Part shown: positions 52,591-60,758 of the stretch, piece by piece
Layout of the letters: each line of letters begins with the position of its first letter
How positions within the stretch are numbered: the stretch's first letter is position 1
Assembly: GCF_012034935.1 (NCBI RefSeq)
Contig: NZ_JAATEN010000027.1
Coordinates: 1-64,000 of the forward strand
DNA: 64,000 bases
Origin: Streptomyces zingiberis
Lineage (GTDB): Bacteria > Actinomycetota > Actinomycetes > Streptomycetales > Streptomycetaceae
Direction: 5' to 3'
Program-made: the position numbers and the translations under genes
Notes under the pieces: model-generated
Database searches by the model: none
The model's input: only the letters and a program-made list of their open reading frames with translations
Told to the model about the DNA's origin: nothing

Positions 52591-52797
52591 CCCCGAAACG
52601 GCCGGCGGCCCCCGCCACGGCGCCGGCCCCTCGCCCCGGCCCACCGGGCCCCCGCCCCACCGCTCGCCACCTGACCGCCCGCCCCCGAGCACCCCGCCCG
52701 ACGGCGGGCCGACCCGCCGGCCGCCCACCGCACCACCGCGTTTCCGCCCGGATCGTCCCGCACCCGTTCGCGCACCACTCCCGTGAGGAGGAGAGCG

Positions 52798-53862
52798 ATG
52801 AGGCTCACCCACACCCGACGAGGCGCCGTCCTGGGAGCCGCCGTGACCGTGCTGGCCCTGCCCCTGCTCGGCGCCTGCGGCGGCTCGTCCGCCGGCTCCG
52901 GCGGCACGGCCGTCGTCGGCGTGGACTATCCCCGTTCGGACACCGACTTCTGGAACTCCTACATCAAGTACACGCCCCGGTACGCCGAGGAGTCCGGCCT
53001 GGACGTGAAGACCACGAACTCCCAGAACGACGTGGCGAAACTGGCCGCGAACGCCCAGACCTTCATCAGCCAGGGCGTCAAGGGCGTGGCCATGGCCCCG
53101 CAGGACACCGCCGCCATCGCCCCCACCCTGCGGCAGCTCGCCGACAAGAAGATCCCCGTGGTCACCGTGGACACCCGCCCCGACTCGGGGGAGGTCTACA
53201 TGGTCGTCCGCGCCGACAACCGCGCCTACGGCGAGAAGGCCTGCGCGTTCCTCGGCTCCCGGCTCGACGGCAAGGGCAAGGTCGTCATGCTCCAGGGTGA
53301 CCTCTCCTCCATCAACGGCCGCGACCGCACCGAGGCCTTCAACGCGTGCATGAAGAAGAAGTACCCCGGCATCACGGTGTTCGGTGAGGCCACCAACTGG
53401 GACGGCGCCACCGCCGCGCAGAAACTCCAGGCCCGGCTCACCCAGCACCCGGACATCAAGGGCGTCTACATGCAGTCCAGTTTCGCCCTCTCCGGCACCT
53501 TGCAGGTCCTCAAGCAGAAGGGCCTGCTCGTCGACCCCGACGACCCCGAGCACGTGTTCGTCGTGTCCAACGACGGCATCCCCGAGGAGCTCTCGGGCAT
53601 CGCGGACGGAAAGATCGACGCCACCGTCTCCCAGCCCGCCGACCAGTACGCCAAGTACGCCCTGTACTACCTGAAGGCCGCCCTCGACGGCGAGAAGTTC
53701 GAGCCCGGCGAGACCGACCACAACAGCAGGATCATCGAGGTGCGGCCGGGCCTGCTGGAGGACCAGCTGTCCGCGCCCCTGGTGACGGCCGACGGCGGCA
53801 CCTATGACGGGGTCCCCAGTCTGAAGAGCACCGACACCTCCCTCTGGGGCAACCAGCTCTAG
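52798..53862 (+). CDS. Sugar-binding lipoprotein of ABC importer
   Basis: A 354-aa periplasmic-binding-protein-like (RbsB family) lipoprotein. A basic N-terminus and hydrophobic stretch lead to the lipobox LLGAC with Cys27 as the lipidation site. Ribose-binding-type phrases include the TNSQND loop, QGVKGVAMAPQD and KKIPVVTVD. It probably captures L-fucose released by the fucosidase. GAGGAGGAG precedes the ATG. It is followed by the ATPase and permease genes and is 207 bp after the SDR gene, likely in the same transcript. Confidence 0.9.
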   Translation: MRLTHTRRGAVLGAAVTVLALPLLGACGGSSAGSGGTAVVGVDYPRSDTDFWNSYIKYTPRYAEESGLDVKTTNSQNDVAKLAANAQTFISQGVKGVAMAPQDTAAIAPTLRQLADKKIPVVTVDTRPDSGEVYMVVRADNRAYGEKACAFLGSRLDGKGKVVMLQGDLSSINGRDRTEAFNACMKKKYPGITVFGEATNWDGATAAQKLQARLTQHPDIKGVYMQSSFALSGTLQVLKQKGLLVDPDDPEHVFVVSNDGIPEELSGIADGKIDATVSQPADQYAKYALYYLKAALDGEKFEPGETDHNSRIIEVRPGLLEDQLSAPLVTADGGTYDGVPSLKSTDTSLWGNQL

Positions 53863-54010
53863 GCCGCCGGGGCGTCGCGGGGCGGTGTCCCCCGCGTGCG
53901 CCGGCCCCGCCCGCGCCCGGCCGGCCGCTTCGGCGGAGCCCCGGTCGGCCCCGCCCGCGTCCACTCGACCCGTCCGTACCCACCCTGCGATCCGGAAGGC
54001 ACAGGCAGCC

Positions 54011-55516
54011 ATGGACCCGGCCCCGCCCGTCGCCGAGGCGTCGGGAATCGTCAAGCGATTCGACTCCACCGTGGCGCTCGACGACGCCCGCATCCGCGTC
54101 GGCCAGGGCCAGACACACGCCCTCGTGGGCCGCAACGGCGCGGGGAAATCCACCCTGGTCGCCATCCTGACCGGGCTGCTCACCCCCGACCGGGGAACCG
54201 TCCTCTTCGACGGCGAGCCCGCGCCACGCCCCGCCGACCGCGACGCCTGGCGGCGGCGCGTGGCCTGCGTCTACCAGAAGTCCACCGTCATCCCCGAGCT
54301 GACCGTCGCGGAGAACCTGTTCCTGAACCGCCTCGACCGCGGCCGGCTCGGCCTCGTCGACTGGGGCCGGGTCCGGCGCGACGCGCGCGACCTGCTGGAG
54401 AAGTGGTCCGTCGAGGTGGACGTCCGGCTGCCCGCCAAGGACCTCTCCATCGAGCAGCGGCAGTTCGTCGAGATCGCGCGGGCGCTCTCCTTCGGGGCGC
54501 GGTTCGTCATCCTGGACGAGCCCACCGCCCAGCTCGACGCCGCGGCCATCAGCCGCCTGTTCCACCGCGTCGAGGACCTCCAGCGGCAGGGCGTGACCTT
54601 CCTGTTCATCAGCCACCACCTGCAAGAGGTCTACGACATCTGCGACACGGTGACCGTCTTCCGCGACGCCCGCCACGTCCTGACCGCCCCGGTGGCCGGC
54701 CTCCCCCGCGCGGAGCTGGTGGCGGCCATGACCGGCGAGGCGGCGGCCGAGCGGCGCACCGTCCGGCACCCGCCCGGCCCGGAGCGGGCCACCGCGCTGA
54801 GGGTCGACACCCTGACCGCCGACGGCAGTTACGCCGGCGTCTCCCTGGAGATCGGGGCGGGCGAGATCGTCGGGCTGGCCGGGGCCGCGGGCAGCGGGCG
54901 GAACGAGGTGGCCGAGACCGTGGTGGGGCTGCGGGCCGCCGACAGCGGCACCGTGCAGATCGCGGGACGGCGCCCCCGGCCCGGGAGCGTGCCCGCGGCC
55001 CTCGCCGCCGGTGCCGGGTTCGTCCCGCGCGACCGTCACCAGCAGGGTTTCGTCCCCCAGTTGTCCGTCGCCGACAACAGCACGCTGAGCGTGCCGCACC
55101 GGATCCGCTCCCGCGGCTTCCTCAGCGCGCGCCGCAGGGACTCCCTCACCCGTTCCATGATCACGCACCTGGCGATCAAGACGCCGGGCCCGGAGCTCCC
55201 GGTGGCCGGCCTGTCCGGCGGCAACCAGCAGAAGGTCGTGCTGGCCCGCGCGCTCGCCGACGACCCGAAGCTGCTCGTCCTGATCAACCCGACCGCGGGT
55301 GTCGACGTGCGCTCCAAGGAGTTCCTGCTCGACAAGGTCGAGGAGACGGCCGCCGCCGGCACGGCCGTCCTGCTGGCCTCCGACGAACTCGACGACCTGC
55401 GGGTCTGTGACCGCGTCCTGGTGATGCTCCGGGGCCGCGTCGTCGCCACCATGGCCGGCGGCTGGGACGACCACGAACTCGTGGCCGCGATGGAAGGAGT
55501 GGACCTCGATGCCTGA
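54011..55516 (+). CDS. Sugar ABC transporter ATPase, tandem domains (RbsA type)
   Basis: A 501-aa protein with two nucleotide-binding domains. The first is complete: Walker A GRNGAGKST, Walker B FVILDEPTAQLD, and H-loop SHHLQEV. Its signature is the diverged LSIEQRQF. The second is degenerate as usual in this family: GAAGSGRNE lacks the Walker A Lys, but it has a standard LSGGNQQK signature and LINPTAGVD in place of Walker B. It energises uptake of a monosaccharide, probably L-fucose. It overlaps the permease start by 8 nt. Confidence 0.92.
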   Translation: MDPAPPVAEASGIVKRFDSTVALDDARIRVGQGQTHALVGRNGAGKSTLVAILTGLLTPDRGTVLFDGEPAPRPADRDAWRRRVACVYQKSTVIPELTVAENLFLNRLDRGRLGLVDWGRVRRDARDLLEKWSVEVDVRLPAKDLSIEQRQFVEIARALSFGARFVILDEPTAQLDAAAISRLFHRVEDLQRQGVTFLFISHHLQEVYDICDTVTVFRDARHVLTAPVAGLPRAELVAAMTGEAAAERRTVRHPPGPERATALRVDTLTADGSYAGVSLEIGAGEIVGLAGAAGSGRNEVAETVVGLRAADSGTVQIAGRRPRPGSVPAALAAGAGFVPRDRHQQGFVPQLSVADNSTLSVPHRIRSRGFLSARRRDSLTRSMITHLAIKTPGPELPVAGLSGGNQQKVVLARALADDPKLLVLINPTAGVDVRSKEFLLDKVEETAAAGTAVLLASDELDDLRVCDRVLVMLRGRVVATMAGGWDDHELVAAMEGVDLDA

Positions 55517-56636
55517 GCGTGTGGCCACCGGCGCGGCGGACGACGCCGGAGGCGCCGGAACCGGCGTGGACGCACGCGCCCCCGGGACTTCCGGCGGCGC
55601 CCACGGCGGCGGGAAGGACGGTGGCCCCGAGGCCCCCGCGCCACCGGAGTTCCCGGCGGGCCGGGCCGAGCGGCGGATCGCCTTCGCCCGCCTGCGCGAC
55701 CTGGCGCTGATCCCGCCGATCATCGTCATCGCGATCGTCGGGCAGATGGTCAACTCGGTCTTCCTGCGCGCGGACAACCTGGTCAACGTCCTTCAGACCA
55801 TGTCGGAGATCGCCGTCCTGGTACTGGCCCAGACGATGGTCCTGATCGTCCGGAAGATGGACCTGTCCCTGGAGTCCACCTGCGGCCTCGCCCCCGGCAT
55901 CGCGGCCTGGCTGGTCGTGCCGGTGGGCGCCGGGCACGGCCTCGGCCTCCTCCCCGGCGGCTGGGCGGTGCCCGTGACCCTCGCCGTGGGGCTGCTCATC
56001 GGCGCGGTCAACGCCTTGTTCATCGTCAACTTCGGCCTCAACGGATTCATCGTCACCCTGGGCATGCTGATCGTGCTCCGCGGCATCCTCACCGGCATCT
56101 CCGGCGGGCAGACCTTCTTCCATCTGCCCGAGTCCATGCTCTACCTCGGCACCGCCCAGTGGTTCGGGATGCCGGCGTCGGTGTGGGTGTGCCTCGTCCT
56201 CTTCGCGGTGGGCATCGTCGTCCTCGGCTTCACGGGCTTCGGCCGCTCCCTGTACGCGATCGGCGGCAACGTGGACGCGGCGCGGGCGGCCGGCATCCGG
56301 ACCGAGCGGGTGCTGTGGACCGTGATGGTCACCGCCGGGGGGCTGGCCGCGCTGAGCGGCCTGATGCTCTCCGGCCGCCTCGCCTCCGTGGCGTCCGCGC
56401 AGGGTGAGGGCTACATCTTCACCGTCTTCGCGGCGGCCGTGATCGGCGGCATCAGCCTCAGTGGCGGAAAGGGCAGCGTGTTCGGCGCCTTCACCGGCAT
56501 CCTCCTGCTCTTCCTCATCCAGAACGTCCTCACCCTGGGCGGCGTACCCGCCCAGTGGATCGGTGCCCTGAACGGCGCCATCATCCTGATCGCCCTGGCG
56601 CTCTCCCGCGTGACGGGAGGGAAGGCACAGGACTGA
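55509..56636 (+). CDS. Sugar ABC transporter permease (RbsC type)
   Basis: A 375-aa integral membrane protein with a 50-residue Gly/Ala-rich cytoplasmic start, then about 9-10 transmembrane helices. The coupling-helix region (IGGNVDAARAAGIRTERV) that contacts the ATPase is conserved in the RbsC family, as is GKGSVFGAF near the end. Only one permease gene is present, so it probably forms a homodimer. A hairpin directly after the stop ends the operon. Confidence 0.92.
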   Translation: MPERVATGAADDAGGAGTGVDARAPGTSGGAHGGGKDGGPEAPAPPEFPAGRAERRIAFARLRDLALIPPIIVIAIVGQMVNSVFLRADNLVNVLQTMSEIAVLVLAQTMVLIVRKMDLSLESTCGLAPGIAAWLVVPVGAGHGLGLLPGGWAVPVTLAVGLLIGAVNALFIVNFGLNGFIVTLGMLIVLRGILTGISGGQTFFHLPESMLYLGTAQWFGMPASVWVCLVLFAVGIVVLGFTGFGRSLYAIGGNVDAARAAGIRTERVLWTVMVTAGGLAALSGLMLSGRLASVASAQGEGYIFTVFAAAVIGGISLSGGKGSVFGAFTGILLLFLIQNVLTLGGVPAQWIGALNGAIILIALALSRVTGGKAQD

Positions 56637-56637
56637 C

Positions 56638-56660
56638 CCGGGCCGGGGCGCGCGGCCCGG
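56638..56660 (+). terminator. Terminator of fucose transport operon
   Basis: CCGGGCCG / CGGCCCGG stem with a 7-nt loop, beginning 2 bp after the permease stop. Confidence 0.65.
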
Positions 56661-56734
56661 CGGGTGCCGGGGAGCGCGTGCCGGGACAGTTCCTCAACCC
56701 GGGGAACCGGGCCGGGCGGGGACCGTACGCGGCA

Positions 56735-56776
56735 TTGCACCCGCACCGGGCCCTTCCTATAGTGGGAACGCTCCCA
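56735..56776 (+). promoter_or_regulatory. Promoter overlapped by CebR-like operator
   Basis: TTGCAC (56735-56740) and TATAGT (56758-56763) are spaced by 17 bp, one of the best promoter matches in the window. TGGGAACGCTCCCA at 56763-56776 differs from the CebR consensus by one base and overlaps the -10. Repression by CebR or a close LacI-family relative is expected. Confidence 0.75.
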
Positions 56777-56834
56777 CGACCCGGCGCCCGGCTCTCCGGC
56801 ACCGGACCGGCCCCCACCTTCCGGGAGTTCCACC

Positions 56835-56933
56835 ATGCCGCTCCCCGGTCCCGCATTCGCGTTCGCGACGGCCCGCCCGGCCGTCCGGAGGGTGCCACGC
56901 ACGGCGCTCCACCGGCGCGGCGGCCCTGCATGA
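56835..56933 (+). CDS. 32-codon ORF in CebR-like controlled short transcript
   Basis: ATG with GGGAG 8 nt upstream, 32 codons (MPLPGPAFAFATARP start; basic C-terminal half). No recognisable domain and no larger gene downstream. The ORF sits between a strong promoter and a strong terminator, giving a transcript of about 270-280 nt. It could be a small regulatory protein, a leader peptide, part of an sRNA, or the remains of a deleted hydrolase gene. Confidence 0.4.
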   Translation: MPLPGPAFAFATARPAVRRVPRTALHRRGGPA

Positions 56934-56996
56934 GCCCGTCCTCCGGCAGAGGCGTGTGAGCCTGGGGGTCCCCGCGCGGCCGCCGGATGACACCGT

Positions 56997-57042
56997 GGGC
57001 CGGCAGCCCTCGTTCCCCGTGAGGGGAGCGGGCTGCCGGCCC
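56997..57042. terminator. Strong nested hairpin terminator
   Basis: GGGCCGGCAGCC and GGCTGCCGGCCC form a perfect 12-bp outer stem. CGTTCCCC and GGGGAGCG extend it inside with one G-T pair. It ends the short transcript and may also serve the convergent YcxB-like gene. Confidence 0.82.
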
Positions 57043-57129
57043 CTGGTACACGTGTTCCCGGCCCGGGGGCACCCCGGCCCCGCCGGGACACCGCGGGCGG
57101 GACGGCCGGCAGCAGCCCGGGCGCGCCCC

Positions 57130-57708
57130 TCAGCCGCCCCTGACCGCGCCCTCCGCGGCGGCGGGCGGGCCGGCCCGCCGGGCGTTGCGGTCGAAGATCT
57201 CCCGGAGCCGGTCGGCGTCCGCCGCCTTCTTCAGGCCCCGCTTCGGCAGCGCGCCGACCCCGGTCGAACGCCGGTCCCGGCTCAGCGCCACGAAGAGGTT
57301 CTCCGTCTCCAGGTAGCGCGGATAGTTCTCCCAGGTGGCCGTCGACTCACCGCGCTCACCGGCCGTGCGCATGCCCGTGTCGTCCACCGTCGTACGGCAC
57401 CGGCCCTGGGCCTCGACGAGCCGCCGCACCATCCGGCCCTGCATCCGGTGCCCCAGCAGCAGGGCCACACCACCCGCCACGGCCGCGACCGCCGTGCCGG
57501 TCGCCGAGGAGAGGACGGGGTCGGGATCCCCGGAGAGGTGGGCGAGACCGGTGAGGAAGACGAAGATGAGGAGGAAGACCACGCCCGCCCGTACGGCGTT
57601 CCGCGTCCGGGCCAGCCGCGCGCGGGCGCGCAGGGCCTCGGTGATGTCCTCGGCCGTGGGCTGGTACACCAGCGTCACGGACTCCCTGACGTGTGCCTTC
57701 TCGGGCAT
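57130..57708 (-). CDS. YcxB-like membrane protein
   Basis: A 192-aa protein with two transmembrane helices near the N-terminus (about 40-57 and 70-88; AGVVFLLIFVFLTGLAHL and VAAVAGGVALLLG). A C-terminal cytoplasmic YcxB-like domain (TAGERGESTATWENYPRYLETENLFVALS) follows. Function of the family is unknown. AGGAGGGG precedes the ATG. TATGAT at 57737-57742 (reverse strand) is a plausible -10. Confidence 0.8.
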   Translation of the reverse strand: MPEKAHVRESVTLVYQPTAEDITEALRARARLARTRNAVRAGVVFLLIFVFLTGLAHLSGDPDPVLSSATGTAVAAVAGGVALLLGHRMQGRMVRRLVEAQGRCRTTVDDTGMRTAGERGESTATWENYPRYLETENLFVALSRDRRSTGVGALPKRGLKKAADADRLREIFDRNARRAGPPAAAEGAVRGG

Positions 57709-58291
57709 GGCCCCTCCTGGTCCGGCGTTCCCCCGGATCATAGGCGCGCTCCCGGCGGGGGCGTCCCCTCGCGAAGCCCTTTCCTGGAGGCCAGTTCACC
57801 TCCTGCCGGCGAGACAGCCGGAAACGGGGCCTTCCGTACCGGGCGCACCCGACCTACGGTGGTGGGCAGAGGACCTCCGGGGCGGTGTGGTCGCCCACAT
57901 GACGCACCACGCCGGAGGTCTTCGCCAACCTCGCGCGCTCCCGGGCGGCCCGGGCTGCCGGAGCGCGGGGCCGTCGCCCCGGTGGGCTCCCCCGGCGGGG
58001 GCCGGCCACGGCGCGGACCAACTCCCGCCGGGCCTCGCCGGCCCCACGCCTCCCCATGCGCGGTTCACTTCCGCACCGCCCCAGCGCAACCGCTGCACGC
58101 GCTCAGCCCCGCCACGCACCGTGCGGGGCGGCCGGGGCCGACATGTGCGACGCATCCTGGCCGGCCCGGTTCGGCAACGCCCCACGCCTGGCCGGGTCCT
58201 ACCGCGCCGGGGCCGGTCCGGGCGGCCACGTCAACGATCAACTTCGACGGTGGTTAACATATGAGCGCCGCCTAGCTCGAAAGATGAAACA
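57709..58291. other. Divergent intergenic region, YcxB-like / GAPDH
   Basis: About 580 bp with no supported gene. Features are the YcxB promoter, a long-loop inverted repeat (GACCTCCGG near 57870 with CCGGAGGTC near 57911), and an AT-richer stretch with GGTTAACATATG at 58250-58262. That last stretch is probably part of the GAPDH promoter. Confidence 0.5.
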
Positions 58292-59746
58292 GTGACTGCC
58301 ACCGTGGACTCGTTCACCAACTGGAAGAACCGCGAAGAGATCGCGGAGTCGATGATCCCGCTCATCGGGAAGCTGCACCGGGAGCGGGACGTCACCGTTC
58401 TGCTGCACAGCCGCTCCCTGGTGAACAAGTCGGTGGTCAGCATCCTCAAGCTGCACCGCTTCGCCCGGCAGATCGCGGGTGAGGAACTCTCCGTCACCGA
58501 GACGATGCCGTACCTCCGTGCGCTCACCACGCTCGACCTCGGCCCGTCCCAGATCGACCTGGGGATGCTCGCGGCGACGCACAAGGCGGACGAGCGCGGG
58601 CTGTCGGTGGAGGAGTTCACCGCCGAGGCCGTCGCCGGAGCCACCGGCCCGAACAAGATCGAGCGCCGCGCCCCGCGTGACGTCGTCCTCTACGGGTTCG
58701 GCCGGATCGGCCGGCTCGTGGCCCGGCTGCTCATCGAGAAGGCCGGCTCGGGCAACGGGCTGCGGCTGCGCGCCGTCGTCGTCCGGAACAGCGGCGGCCA
58801 GGATCTGGTGAAGCGGGCCTCGCTGCTGCGCCGGGACTCCATCCACGGCCAGTTCCAGGGCACCATCACCGTGGACGAGGCCGACAGCACCATCGTGGCG
58901 AACGGCAACGCGATCAAGGTGATCTACGCCGACGACCCGGCTTCGGTGGACTACACGGCGTACGGCATCAAGGACGCCATCCTCATCGACAACACCGGAC
59001 GGTGGCGCGACCGCGAGGGCCTGTCGAACCACCTCCGCCCCGGCATCGACCGGGTCGTCCTGACCGCGCCGGGCAAGGGTGACGTCCCGAACATCGTGCA
59101 CGGCGTCAACCACGACACGATCAAGCCGGACGAGCGGATCCTCTCCTGCGCGTCCTGCACCACCAACGCCATCGTTCCGCCGCTGAAGGCCATGGACGAC
59201 GAGTACGGGGTGGTGCGCGGACATGTGGAAACCGTCCACTCGTTCACCAACGACCAGAACCTGCTGGACAACTACCACAAGTCCGACCGGCGGGGCCGCT
59301 CGGCGCCGCTCAACATGGTCATCACCGAGACCGGGGCCGCCTCCGCCGTCGCCAAGGCGCTGCCCGGCCTCAAGGCGAGGATCACCGGCAGCTCCATCCG
59401 CGTGCCGGTGCCGAACGTCTCGATCGCCATCCTCAATCTGCAGCTCGCGCGCGAGACCACCCGCCAGGATGTCCTCGACCACCTGCGCGATGTCTCCCTG
59501 ACCTCACCGCTCAGGCGCCAGATCGACTTCATCAGCGCCCCCGACGCCGTCTCCAGCGACTTCATCGGCTCCCGGCACGCCTCGATCATCGACGCGGGTG
59601 CCACCAAGGCCGAGGGCGACAACGCGATCCTCTACCTCTGGTACGACAACGAGTTCGGCTACTCGTGCCAGGTCGTGCGTATCGTCCAGTATGTCTCGGG
59701 CGTGGAGTACCCGACATACCCGATGGCCGCTCCGGCCACGGTCTGA
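58292..59746 (+). CDS. gap: Long-form glyceraldehyde-3-phosphate dehydrogenase
   Basis: A 484-aa GAPDH. The NAD-binding Rossmann start (VVLYGFGRIGRLVARLL) begins only at residue 130, so about 125 residues form an N-terminal helical extension. The catalytic Cys is in ILSCASCTTNA, with the later His in the conserved strand before the substrate Arg region. Long-form GAPDHs of this type exist in Streptomyces next to a normal-length paralogue and are thought to serve gluconeogenesis or NADP-linked roles. The GTG start has a weak ribosome-binding site. A hairpin terminator follows. Confidence 0.9.
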   Translation: MTATVDSFTNWKNREEIAESMIPLIGKLHRERDVTVLLHSRSLVNKSVVSILKLHRFARQIAGEELSVTETMPYLRALTTLDLGPSQIDLGMLAATHKADERGLSVEEFTAEAVAGATGPNKIERRAPRDVVLYGFGRIGRLVARLLIEKAGSGNGLRLRAVVVRNSGGQDLVKRASLLRRDSIHGQFQGTITVDEADSTIVANGNAIKVIYADDPASVDYTAYGIKDAILIDNTGRWRDREGLSNHLRPGIDRVVLTAPGKGDVPNIVHGVNHDTIKPDERILSCASCTTNAIVPPLKAMDDEYGVVRGHVETVHSFTNDQNLLDNYHKSDRRGRSAPLNMVITETGAASAVAKALPGLKARITGSSIRVPVPNVSIAILNLQLARETTRQDVLDHLRDVSLTSPLRRQIDFISAPDAVSSDFIGSRHASIIDAGATKAEGDNAILYLWYDNEFGYSCQVVRIVQYVSGVEYPTYPMAAPATV

Positions 59747-59822
59747 CCTGGGGTGACGGCCCGGCGGCCCCTCCCGCACCCCGACGTGAGGGGCCACGGC
59801 GGCCCAGCCCTGCCGGACCACG

Positions 59823-59858
59823 GGAGCCCCGGCGCGTGACGATCACGCCCGGGGCTCC
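59823..59858. terminator. Terminator between GAPDH and small secreted gene
   Basis: GGAGCCCCGG pairs with CCGGGGCTCC, and CGCGTGA with TCACGC inside it (one bulge), around a short loop. It lies between convergent genes, so it can serve both. Confidence 0.82.
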
Positions 59859-59885
59859 ATGGGTCAGGTGACCGGTCCGGTCCGG

Positions 59886-60290
59886 TCAGTAGGCGACCGA
59901 ACCGGACTCGTAGCCGTACCGGAACTGCAGATAGAACTTGGTGCCGGTCCTGACGTCGGTCGCGGCCAGGCCCCAGCTGCCCCCGTTGATCCGGCGCCAC
60001 CCGTTGCAGCTGGTGCCACCGCCGGAGGGCAGGAAACAGGTCCGCACGTCGTCGCCGACGGCGGGCTTGACGTTGATGTCGTTGCAGTTGGCCGTGGTGG
60101 TGGCCGAACCGGAGGCGGGCCACCGGTGGTAGGACCCGACGAGCGTCGTGGAGAACGACTTGGCGGTGTCGTAGCAGGCCAGCGCCTTCGACGGACCCGC
60201 GTGGGCCGTGGGTGCGGTGGCGGCGGTCAGCCCTCCGGCCGCGAGGACGGTAGCCGAGAGTAAACCGATCGTTCGTGAACTGAGGCGCAT
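59886..60290 (-). CDS. Small secreted protein
   Basis: A 134-aa protein. Signal peptide 1-32 (MRLSSRTIGLLSATVLAAGG...AHA), leaving about 100 residues. The mature part has four cysteines (LACYDTA, NCNDIN, RTCFLP, SCNGW) that could form two disulfides, plus many Gly and Tyr (YLQFRYGYESG). No family recognised. GGGGGAG precedes the ATG. It is convergent with GAPDH. Confidence 0.75.
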   Translation of the reverse strand: MRLSSRTIGLLSATVLAAGGLTAATAPTAHAGPSKALACYDTAKSFSTTLVGSYHRWPASGSATTTANCNDINVKPAVGDDVRTCFLPSGGGTSCNGWRRINGGSWGLAATDVRTGTKFYLQFRYGYESGSVAY

Positions 60291-60758
60291 CTCTCCCCCA
60301 ACTGTGCCTGTCGGACGCGGCACGGACGTGACGGGTGCGGCTTTCCGGATGCCGGGCACGCCACGCGGCCCACCGGTGGCGGATCCCGCGTGGTGCCGGT
60401 ATACCGACAGCCTGTCCCACAGCTGAACGCCGGGGCCATGACCTGTGGGCACCGCCGAAGAACGCTGACCGGAGGGCGCAGAGGCCGCCCAGGCGGACCG
60501 GACGGCCGCCCACCGCCTCGTGCGGCTGCCGCCCTCGGCCTCGTTCCGCGGCTCGCTGAAGCGCAGGGGGTGGTCACGGTGGTCACCGGGAACTCGATGA
60601 TCGGCGGCGCCCCCTTGCGGGGCACATCCGGGAGGACCTCCCGCGCCGGTGAGTCCGCGCGCGGGCGGGCTCCGCGTCCGCGGGCGAACGCGGCACCGCG
60701 CCGGCGCCGTATCGGCAGAACACCGGTACCACCGCGGCGCCGGGCCCCCGCTCGCCCG
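60291..60758. other. Intergenic region
   Basis: About 470 bp with no supported gene. GGTATACC at 60398-60405 is a palindrome in the likely promoter region of the small secreted protein gene. The remainder precedes the stop of the co-oriented beta-propeller gene. Confidence 0.5.

Noticed and set aside
58056..58295. Short frame before GAPDH with a plausible C-terminal helix
   Set aside because: Low-complexity start, no ribosome-binding site, and it runs into the GAPDH start in another frame.
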